64,000 nucleotides of DNA from Phoebastria nigripes (Eukaryota; Chordata; Aves; Procellariiformes; Diomedeidae), in the NCBI GenBank assembly GCA_035582835.1, contig JAYKAV010000888.1:1047380-1111379 (forward strand). Reading direction: 5' to 3'. A model generated the notes under the pieces. That model worked only from the letters and a program-made list of their open reading frames with translations. It ran no database searches and was not told the origin of the DNA. The position numbers and the translations under genes were made by a program. Positions within the stretch are counted from its first letter, which is position 1; every line of letters starts with the position of its first letter. Shown one piece after another: positions 44,901 to 56,900 of the stretch.

Positions 44901-47900
44901 AGGTAGTTAGATGATTTATTCATTGTCATATCAAGTCTCTTTTTTTTTTTTTTTACTGGGGAAAGCTGGTATTTATCTGTGATATTGGCCTAACACATAA
45001 AATTTTTAGTCTCTTTGGAGATCGTTCAGAGCACATGCATCTCCACAGAAGCGTACATTAAGATGTGCATCCAGAACCAGTAATTAACGATCCTATATCA
45101 GATCAGCCTCTGTTCTTCAGAAGAAAAAAAAAAAAAATCAAAGTGGGAGGTGTGGTCTAAAAACTGACCAGTCAAATACCCACCATTGTTGCAACGCTGC
45201 TAAATGTGACATTGAAATATTCCATCTTAGGAGATTATAAAATATACTTTTAAAAGCCCAGAGTTACTACCAGTCACACAAAACCCAAGCTGAAAGTTTG
45301 ACTGTTGAAGGAACTAAAACAGTGCACAGAGCGCAAGCGCTACACAACTGAGTTACTACTATATGTCTGAAATTGTACAACATAATTTAGTTGCGTCTCC
45401 AATTACATTTATGCTGCAGTAGCTATCTCCTTGTTAAGATGTAGCACTGACATCTCTTTTGACATGATACCCATTATCAACTTCCAAACCAATTAAGCTA
45501 AAGGTTTGTCACTGTGGTTGCCCTTTGTTCTTTTTTGCAGATTTAACATTATCTGCTCTAGGGCTCTCATCTCACCGAGTCATGAAAGAAAAGGACTTAG
45601 TGGTGCATAAGGGAACACGCAGAATTGTACCCTGACAGTTCTGGTGTGGTGAGGTTCAGCAGGATATTCGCCTACATCTATGGCTTTAGTCTGGTCCACA
45701 ACAATACTATAAACAGTGTCTGCTACAGTCCACTTACAAAATCATCAGCCCTTTATAAATCTAGTAGTTCTAACCTAATTAATACGGGATCATCTTGATT
45801 TCAAGGCCTTAAGTTTTACCTTTCCAGATAACGCAGAGCTAATAAGACATGTATTTCCACCATTTGGCCCCCTTCATAGTACGTGCATGGGCAAAGTACT
45901 TGCTCTTCTATTGTGTTTTTGGAACATTTTAATATTGTGCTGTAGGGACAGGAAACACTTCTAACACCACAAGGAGGAATTTTCACAGGAGCAGAAGGTT
46001 CCTTGTGAGTCACTATATCCATAGTATTGTTCCAGCTTAAAAACCAGTTAAGGTATTTGTTTCTGTGGCTCCTACTAAAGACTACGCCAAAACCACAGTG
46101 CTCTGATAGCCGAAGATCTTTTCATTTTAGCATCAATTATTCATGCCTATTCAGACCCATCTTTCCTCATGATAATGTTTTTTTAAACTCTGAGAAAATC
46201 TATAGATAATCTAAGACAGACATGAGGTATCAAACCTTCTTCAACTGCAAGATGGTGTTGTATGCCCTTCATCATTACTTCAAATGAACTATTGTGCTGC
46301 CTTTATAAAGTTCTGTCTCTTTTTAAAGAGCATATTAATTATCTTCTCAGGTTTGTCATTATTCACTCTTCCCTCCTTGGAAAAGATACAGGCTAAAGTT
46401 AGAGTGCTCCACTTCAATCTGAAGATGTAAAGTCAGTGTGAATTAAATTGCAATCTTGAGCAAAGCTTAAAAGTAAAGAGCAGTTTTAACATTGAAAAAT
46501 TAACTAATGCATCTGGGGGGGTTAATAATATTAATGTTGTTTTAAAAAGACACAGAAAGATTTGAATGTCAAGGTAGATGTTCACCTTGGATTGGCAAAA
46601 TAGACAGTTCTGATAAAATTGCTCCACCTAGGAAGAAAAGTGTAAGCTCATGTCAAAAAGCAGCTGGGCACACAGTCTTTGACAACTGCCACAGATACAG
46701 ATCAAATTTTGTGCCACTGAGAAACATGGCCTATTGACCATGCCAATATACTAAAATGAGAACATTATGAGTAACCTCAGCCTTAAAGCTCTTATCTCTA
46801 ACCAGAGACTGGAGAAAAAGCATTCTCTTCACATATATCGCAAGTACCGGTTGTAGTTTGTTTTTCTGGAATTGCAAAGTCCCTTTAGAGCAGTTAAAAC
46901 TGAAATCACCACCACTGATGGTTACATCGCTGAACGACAACTAGCCCAAGTCTATTTAGCCAAAGTCTAAATATTGCTTGGTGGTTTTTCGTTTAACTAG
47001 AGTGTTTATCCATAAAAATACAGGTACTTCCTAAACAGTTGAGTTAGCTATTACCTATTAAAAACATAAAGCCCAGAAAACTTTTGCCTAAATTAGCCTG
47101 CTAAGTAGATATGAATTTTTTAAATCTATTCTTCATTCAACTCAGATCAGAGGGCGAAAACTTACTTTCTTACAGATAAGCAGACAAGCTCTGAAATTGT
47201 AGTCATTGACCATATTTTGATACATTAGGTGTTAACATAATATACGTTTCTCCTTATCTGACTTAAAGCCATGCAAACATTCATTTCATTTTGAATTAGG
47301 TAAGGAGATGCCTTGCAGTACAGTCTCCTTATTCGGAATGGGGAAGCATTGGCAATAGGCAGCAAAACCACTTAAGTCCCCACAGGTGTGGCCAGATTGA
47401 ATTCTTCATGTATTAGTCACTCCTTAGTAATTTCTAGGATGGTTATTTATTTCTTGAATGATAACGTTGGCCCAGAAAGCCTATTGCCTCACTTCCTCAA
47501 AAATTACCATGTTTATTGAGCAGTAACGCTGGGTTTCCATCTGTGTGGCACCTTTTCTAGTGAAACGTATCTTCAGAATAAACTGTGTGACAGCCAAAAG
47601 GTACAACAGTCCAAAGAATTACCTTCTCTTTGCTTCTTCATATTGAAGGCGTAATCTCACTTTCTCAGCCAACTGGTTATTGCTGCTGGTAATAAACTGA
47701 GACACAAAATATAAAATCAGCAACTTCGTAACCACTCCTCTCTTGATATTCCCTATTGAAATTGATGATGTTACAAGTTACAGTTGCTCTTGTCAAACTC
47801 ATTTACTAGTTAAACTAATCACACAATAGGAAAATAGTGCCTTTGATTAAATTTTTCATGATTGCTTCAAATACTTAAAAACCCACAAGATTCAGAGGCT

Positions 47901-50900
47901 CTTTTTGGCCTAGTTTATCAGAAAAAGAAAATCTACCACATCTATCTCGGGCTTCTATTTTCATGCACACACAAATAGCTTTGTAATCTTTCTTCTTAAA
48001 TGCTGTTTGCAATCTTTAAGTGCTGCATTGCATTTTGTTTTGGATGACATCTTGCTTTGGTTGTAAAGTCTTAAAGACAAGGGACATCCCACCATGCTCA
48101 CATCTGCAGATCTTAAGTCACGTGTGTGGCCCTGACTGAAAGTGGCTGCAAATGTTTCAGTAAAGGTTCTCTCCTTAAGTAAAGGAGAGGCTTCTGTGAT
48201 GTCCTGTGAGACATACGATATACCCACAGCACTGATCGAGTCCTTGCTGAGGCTGGCACCAACCTGACAGTTATGATCTTGTTGCACAAGTGGGAGTGAA
48301 GGTTTATGACTACTACACATGTCCGATGGCATCAAAATATCTACACATATGCTATCATTCTCGCTCGTAACACACTAAAAGCCAAACGTACTCTTAAGGG
48401 AAGAGTCCTCATTAGAGCTTAGCCCATACGTAGCTGCTGAATGTTTCATGTCTAGTAGCATATCACTGCTATAAAGAGCTAAGGGAATATTTGTATCACA
48501 AGAAAGCTACACCTACAGGCAAAATAAAACTTCCTTCCCTTTTATTCCCACCTAGGTTGTTCTAATAGAGACAGCGTGGGGAAACAGCAGGTTGCCTTTA
48601 GAGATACATTAATATTGCACACAAAAACAAAGGTCACACTGAAGTTTAAACCAGGAGAAGGTATCATTTCACAGGTACTTGCCCATGCTTGGGAACTCGT
48701 ACTAAGGCAGTACTACATACGAGAGGAACGTCTCCATATAAACTTGGTTTCTCACACATTACTCACATTTCCCGAAACATCCGTCTGGGAGCTGACATCC
48801 AGGTACTGCCGGGGCAACAAAGGGCTGGAGCTTTCCACGGACACGCTGCTGGCCCACAGGTCTGACTGGGATCCTCTGTCATTCACAAAGCTGTCTTTTA
48901 ACCTGGCTAAGCTCTAAAACCATAAGAAGTCATGAGGTGAGCTCACTTCTGCTCAAAGTACCTCAGCAACTACATAGCTTTAGCCTAAACTACATGATTA
49001 AGATCTGACCGTGTTTACTGTGTGCCCTCAGACCCCACAAACATGAGGCATGGCTGGACTGCATCTCCCACAGCACGAAGCAGCCCACGGGCATTAGCAC
49101 ACCGTCTAGCCCGGACAGACAGGCTCTCTGCTGGAGATGGCAGACCAAGGGGGCCACAGTGTTTTCATGGCTTCTCCAGATGTGCTTTTTGACAGCAGTA
49201 CAGTCACACTGGTTCATTCTTGACCAAAAAACCCCGAGACACACACTCATCTCTAAGCAAGTGCTTGCTACTGTTAGTTGCTATATTTTATACTTCTTAT
49301 TTCCAGGATCTGAAGAACAAAAAGGCTGCAGCCCAACCACTATACAGAACTAATTTATGTTAATAAAAATCTCGATCACATATCTGAAATACAAAATACT
49401 TAAATTACTTTTCAGAAATTCAATCTGATAGCAATGGCGACACAAAATACTATAAAGTCATCCTGTTTCAATACCTGTATGAGGTCTTGTTTTTCCTTCT
49501 CCCCTGACGTGATGGCCTTCTTGAGAGCTTTCATTTCACTTAAAATGGCTTGTGCCTCATCAAGTTTGTAGCCACCTTGAGTATCAGACATTTTCATGTC
49601 AATTCTGCATGGAAATTTAAAAAAAATACAGTAAGCCAACACTATATAAAGTCCAGTTAATTTAATCATCCTAGATGCATGCACCTGGACATTGATTCTT
49701 AAGAAAAACACACTCTGAAGTATAACAAAGACAACAGAAGGAACAAAGAACCCCACTCATCACTGCCTAAGTTACTCCACTCAGAAGTACATTAAGCTTC
49801 AGAACTCTGATTTTAGCCATATCACTTTGACTCCTTAGGGAGGACAAAGATGCACACAAAACCCCCAAAACAGTATGTTTGGGCAGATTGCTGCCAGTTA
49901 CCTTGTTTCTAACCCAGAGAGGATCAACTTAGCCATCTATGAGAATTACCTTATTTTCAGTCATGATTTCAAAAACCAGGCACAGACCTCACATGCACAG
50001 ATGTATTTGCTTGCACAACCTAATTACAAGCTGCCTCATCCTTCCCTCTTCTCAAAGGAATTCTACCACAGTTGATGTTTATTATAAATAAGATATTAAC
50101 CAGTGACATTACTTAAAACATGCCAGATGTCTATTCATACAAAGGTAAGTACCTGAAACTTTTCCTCCCCTTCCACTCCACCCCATATTTTTCCTCAGTG
50201 CCCTAAAAAAAATAGCTCTTATAGTTAAGACAATAGGCTGTACCGTCTCATCCATATTGAGCAATACTGAGTAAAACAGAATACCCTTTAACTGGCGAGA
50301 TCCTGGTTCAAAATCTTTTTGCCATGAAGTCAGTTCTGATGTGGTCAATCACATACAAGCATTGATTTGAGAGAACTACCCCCATGGCTGTGTACTGCTT
50401 TCAGTTGCATATGCCTAAAGATATCAGCAGCAACATACTTCAGCTTATGTTATTTAGGCAGCTATTTATAAATGTAGAGGGGGATGCATTACAAGCCAGA
50501 GATGTTCTACACTGAAAATAAGATCTTGAGAACAAACTTACTTCTTCAGTGTTTGAAACCCATGCTCTTTGTACTGGAGCTCTTGCTTCATGTGAGCTAC
50601 TTCTCTCTTGAGTTTATTAACCTGTAACAAGGTGTCACATTTTTAGAATGATACTTTTATGAATATTTAGGTACAGCACTACCCATTCAATTCAAAACTT
50701 AATCAGTGTAGACAGTACTCTAAACAAAGCTTCCAGATAATCAGTTCATCTCAACAGCAGCTAACAGCCCTGACTGCATCCTCATCAGGACATTATCACT
50801 GGCTAGAGATTTATCCAGTACCCAGATATTACACCACTTAGTAAGGGGCTCGAGGGAAGTTCCAATCTCACAAGCAGAAAAGCTGAGAAAAATTCAAAAG

Positions 50901-53900
50901 AGACAGGAATGAAACACATGTCAATTTTACTCCGTAATGTTTAAAACCTTCCCAGTCATTAAAAAAAACATTAAGCATCAGGACAGGAGTTACACTGCAG
51001 CAATAGAAACCATCCTCCAAGATACCAAACTAAAAGGCCCCACTGCATAAGTAACACAGCAGGATGATAATACATATTGTAAATCCACTGACCCTACAGC
51101 TTGCTGTTTTATATTCTTCCACAGAGGCCAGACTGACCTACTTTACTTTAGTCCTTTCTTCTTCCCAAACTGAGCTCTGCATGAAAGCACACACTGCCGC
51201 TGCTAACAACCCGCACTAAGCCCAGGACAAAACAGCTGCCAGTCTCTGGAGAGAACTCGCAGCTCTCCAGCGCTGCGGCACACCAAGGAGCCAGCACGCA
51301 GCTAAATACCCCACAGTGTATCTGTACAGCAGTATGTACTGCCAGCTTCCAAGGAAGCCTAAAGTCCAAGGGAAAAAAAAGTGTTTCAAACTCTTAAGAC
51401 GGCAACGTTTGAGAATTCTGATAAATTATCTCCTAGATTAAGAATGGCAACATTAGCTCTTTAACTGCTTTGGTATCTCCTTTTAGTATTTGCCNTGAGG
51501 TTTGGAAATATCTGAAGATTACTTGTGGCAAGCAAAGGTCCGTTTGTGCTGCTTACCCTGGATTTTGTAGTAGCAATCTCTGCTTTGAGGATCTCTGGGT
51601 CATACTTGGAACTTGACGATGAGCTGGAGAGCACTAGAACAAATACAACACCCAGTTTAGCAGCTCTACCTTCCTCCCCACTCTTCTACCAGCCCCGCCA
51701 CAAATCAAGACCTCCCATCACTCCTGCACACCCAGATCTCCCCACATTGCTGGTGTAGGCCTTTTACCCATTTTCCAGATCTCTTCTCACCCCTCAAAGG
51801 CAGGGAAAGGCAATAGTGCAGTCAAGTACTCCACAAAAAAGTGTATACTAAAGAGGCCAGAGCACATCCTGCATCTCCAAAGTCTTGATTTGTTCCAGGT
51901 TAACACACTTAACTCAGACTCCCAAACAAGTTCACTCCATTCAATAGTGTGGCCTCCTGCATTTCCAAAGGCATTTAACAGAACTGAAGGGACAGGCATT
52001 GCATGAAGGTTTACTTTTGTTGTTGTTGTTGTTTTTTAGACTTTCTCGGTGAGGAAACAATTCACTGAATGTTTAGAAACAAAGCAAAGCAAAGAACGAG
52101 AAGAAACTGAAAAATGCGATGCAAGCCTTCTCACAAGCCTTGAGGACACAACCAATCATACAATGTGTCACACCGGATTAAATCAATGTCCCATTAAGAG
52201 CAGAATTCTCTTCTCAGCAGTGGTTAAAACCCTTCTGCTTCTGAAGGTACAGAAGCTCCCCAATGTGCAATGTTGTTAGAGGTAGCTGTAGGCAAGGGAG
52301 ATGTTTTGATCCTTGCAGCCATCAGTTTATGCCCTATAAAACATGGGAAAGCATTTCTAGTTCTTTCTGTTTGGTTGTATTTTTAAAGACAGATCGCATC
52401 ACGCCAATGTAATTCATGTTCACAGCGTTCTTAGTGTACTGCTCTGGTATACCAGTACTTAGGTAGAGTGCTCTTAAGAAAAGACCAAAAACTGTACTTC
52501 AGAGATGATGGACAGGACCCTACTCCAACAAGAATCCTTCAGTTGACAGAAAACATCAGGCACAGGATTAGCCAGTGGAATTCACCACCAGAAGATATAA
52601 CTCAGCAAGAGTGAAGCGGGGGGGGATCAGTCCATTGATGGCGCTAGCAAGAACATAAAAAGTTTGCAATACTAAGGATTATTAAAAAAAAAATTCTAGA
52701 AGACTTGCAGGAAATAAATCCTCCTCTGGACATTTTCCAGCTCCTAACTAGTTAACAATAAGGAGGAAATTTGGCCTCCTATAAACGTTTCTGCACCAAC
52801 TCTTGAAGCAACAGGAATTGATATTTCCTGTGTGACAAAGAATATGGAGCACAAAACAATGTCCTTCGTACACAGAGAGATAATCCACCAATGTCAGCTT
52901 TTACCTGGCATAAAATACAGACCCTTAGCTCCCCAAGACAGTCACTCAACTACCTGGGATGTTAAACTCCAACAGGGCCTGGGAATGCTATCTGAGATGA
53001 GCCTTCTTGCCTTGTTCCTATACTTTGGACAGGGGAATCAAGGAAAATACCATATAACTTCATTTTTTCACATTGAGCCAACCACCACATTTTTTCATAT
53101 TTGTTGAAGCCCAAGCTGAAAATCTGCACACCGACTCCAGTGACTGAGCCAACCACAATAGTGTTTCATAACAGTTATCCTTTACAAATAGGTGCTAGGC
53201 AGCTATTGCTTTTGAGACAAACTGAGCAAACGTGGCGAGTGACATGGCATAACACATCCCAGTGCTCTATCAGAAGACCAGCTTCAAGCATTTTACTGTC
53301 CTAGTGGGTTCATGACTGAGAAAGTCACTGGATAAGAGTTCACGAACTACTCACAGCTGGTCTGAGAGCCCAGTTTGTGCTCCCAAACATCATGCAGCTG
53401 CCGATACTCTTGCTGGGCCAATTCAAGCCTCTGCTGTTTCACTTGATAGATCTCCTTCTGTGCAGCAATCGCCTCCTGGGCCAGGACAAGATAGTCTTTC
53501 AGCATATGCTCCTGCTCCCGCCGCCACTGCACACGAGGGTCTTCTATCTGTGTAGTTTCTTAGAGAGAAAACAGAAGGAGGCAAGATCAATGGAAAGCAG
53601 GTTTGTACTGCTTCCTGGAGAAGCTCCACCATTTATGGCCATATTTTAAAATAGCCCCTTGCCCCATCCCCTAATAAAGAAGTGGAATAAGGACATTTTC
53701 CTTTTTTTTTCTTAGGAGGTGACCATTGATCCACAATGAACTCCGATGACCTCTGCCACACTGAATCACTGTATAGAACAATTCATGACAAAATCATCGT
53801 ACAACTCTCCAACTCCTCTGCTGCTGAAGCCATCCTGGTTCTGCTTCTTAAAACATCCACACAAGCATATGCACACACAAGCTCTAAGATACTGACATTG

Positions 53901-56900
53901 ACTGTTAGACTTATCTATATTGTAACTGCTTTATAACATTACTAATAAAATACCTCTACTGTTTCACTGATAAAAAACTTTCAGAGAACATCATTGCCAC
54001 ATGACTGCATTATACTGCATCTGACAACATGAAAGCAATTACAAGTCTGTCTGTCCTCTTTGGCTGCCAAGTGGCTTTTATTAAAAAGGGGAAAGAAAAC
54101 CTTCTCACTCAGATTCCATAGGTAAGTAAAAATAAAGACCCATTAAATCACAGAGTGTATTCATGAAAGCATCTCAAACGACATTATATAAACAGCATCT
54201 CAGAAGGGGAGTAAACATTTCCTTTGCTGAAAGCAGGCACAGCAGTAAATCACTGCAGAATACAGGAGGTGGAGTTTAAGAAAAATATTTTTTGGTAACA
54301 TAGGCAACGCAGCCATGAACAGCTACACCGCTTCCATCTCCGTTACCCCAACACAACCAATACACTGCTTTTCAGGTTTCTAATCATGAAAAAGGCATAA
54401 GGTCACAGACACGCAGCTAGTCCTAATACTAATAAGGCAAATTTATTGTCAGTATTTGTCTCGGTTTTGTGAAGAAGTGTCCAAAATATTTTTCATTTCT
54501 CTTTCAAGGCTATTATATGTTCTTGCTTGGAACAGGTTCCAATATTCAGTTGACTAAGTGCTCTAAACTGTCTAAACTACTGTGCCTGAATAAGGATGCC
54601 TAGTTACCACATAATGAATAATTAATAAAAAGGAGCTGCTTGAAACTATCAGTAGGAATCTAATCTGCATATCCTAAGAGCCTCTTTAAATATTTAGTAA
54701 AAGCTGCCACGGTGGAAGGTATGAGCAGCTCTCAAGCGAGTCAGGCGTAAGACTAACACCGCAATACACAGGATGCAGGGAAGAGAACAGTTTGACAATA
54801 ATCCTAGGAGCAGAACTAGAAATCAAGGATTTTACCCAAGGGATGGACACTCAACCATTTTCACAAGCTGTCCATGATCATGCTGAGGAGAAAATTAACA
54901 GGATACTCCAGCAATAACTATTTTAACAGTATCTCAAGACCCAAAAGAACACATGGCATTTCAAGTTCATAGCAAAACTTAGCGAAGCTGCAGAAGATGA
55001 TTAAAAAAAAACTTTTAAGACACTATAATTCATAGAAGCATTTCAACAAAAAGTCCTTTATAGGTCCTGCTAGCAGAAGCAACATTTCAGCTGATGTAAT
55101 GTTAAAGCTAAGCCTGGACCTGAAAAACTGCCCCAAAATAACTTGAGGAAAAAGCAGCTACTTGTGCCAACTGTAGGTGCTGGTGCCCTCCCAGACAGCA
55201 CTATGGTCTCTCTTAGAGGGAGCAAAAGAAAAGTCAGGAAGACACAGCAGCGTATCAACTGTAAAAGTCTGAAAACCCCAGGCTCCTCTCTCTATTCTTG
55301 CCCCCAAATCCCATTTTCCAGATAACCATTACCCACACCCAGATGGAGTAACTCCTTTTACTCCATAGTTGAACCAGAAGGGGAAAGTCTGCTGCGAGTT
55401 ACCCAGCCAGCTGCCCCCCATGTTCCCAGACATACAGCTTCCCTGGACCAGACTGCATGAACAAGCACCAGCAGCCATGACTCAGGACTCTTAATTTCAA
55501 GCTTAATGAGTATGTTGGCAAAGTATCCACGACTCTTGAAGTCTAATTCAGGACACTGGCTCATAAGTCTACCTGTACGTATGGCTTCTTCAAGCTTGAT
55601 TATTTCCAGTTTTCCCTTAAACTAGCAGCTCATTCTTCCTATAATCGCAAGAAGGGCGGCGGAAGCTGCTGCAGGGAAATCCCTCCGTTACAAGCAACGA
55701 GGAGGAAGACTATAAAAATCTACACCATCCTGAACGCCTCCATTAGGTGGTGAAACACTGACACTGCCCCAACCACACGCACCACCTGACAAAGCAAATA
55801 CTTGGCAGCCAGCTCTTGGAGAGGATGGACAACGCACTTATGTACTGAAACTGCTTTGTTCCCATTTTTCTAAATATTCACCTCAACCTTTTCAGTAATC
55901 ACAGCACTAACTGTATCCCCTTGATTGCAGCATTGAGCTTTGATTTTCAAATATGTAATAACAATCTTTGAAAACGTTGGCCAAGGGCTCTCAATCTGTC
56001 CCAGCTACTGAGAAATGCAAAATACCTTCAAAAGTCAGATGAAAGGACTACAGAAATGCAGTCTATTACATCATTTGTTGTCTTGTGAGTTTTTAATTTA
56101 ATGTTGAGCTTGTCATAAATAAATCTGATTCTTTCATGTTTGAAGAATGTAGTCTTACTATGCTTGCATCAGCATCTGGCAAGAAAATCATCATTTCTTT
56201 GTGTAAATCAAATTCCAAAGAAGTTCTCCCAGAGAGACACACTCAGGGCTATGCCGTAATACTGTATTAGGAATATTCTGGGTATTCAATTAAATTTAAT
56301 TGTATTTATTTTGCCTCAGAGAAAAGGTTAGAAGTGTTCTCCATCTCACTTTTTTAAAGGCTCATGGCTTTAGATTTAATTTAGGTCTGTCCTTGGGCTT
56401 GTTTCTGATAATTAGTCTCAAATACTTCAAGCGTGCAGCAAGAACCAACATGCCTCCGTCCCCCTCACACCCTCTGATGTTGGCTCCTTCCTGCGCAGGG
56501 ACTGTAAGAGACCTTGGAGAGGAAGGTGGGTTTGGACACTCTCCAGAGGATACTTCAACATAAACCACAAAGATGAGCCTCTTGATTAGCTGAAGGTAAG
56601 TGGATATGGTTTGCTTTATCATTATTTGGATTAAAGCTGGCATAAGAAATAGGGTCATGATTTTGTTTCTCTTCTTTTTAACCTTTTAATTGAAATTCTA
56701 GGTCAAGTCTTGTAGCCTCTGGCATCCCATAGAAATGAAACTTTTTAAGAGGAACTGCTATTAAGCAGGTGTCAGCATGGTTTGAAGCCTTCTTTGCACG
56801 CCCTTGAAGCCTGTGCTGCTTTTGAGTGGCACAGACCAGGGGTGACTGCCCGGGACCACACAGGGCTCAGACCTGCAACCGGATCTTTGCGCATTCACCC

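Larger units (their letters stand above)
47697..53354 (-). other. WWC1 introns 7 to 3
   Basis: Introns 7 (47697-48766), 6 (48914-49474), 5 (49605-50541), 4 (50622-51556) and 3 (51634-53354). A (GTT)n microsatellite at 52019-52033 and an N at about 51495. Otherwise nothing recognised. Confidence 0.8.
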
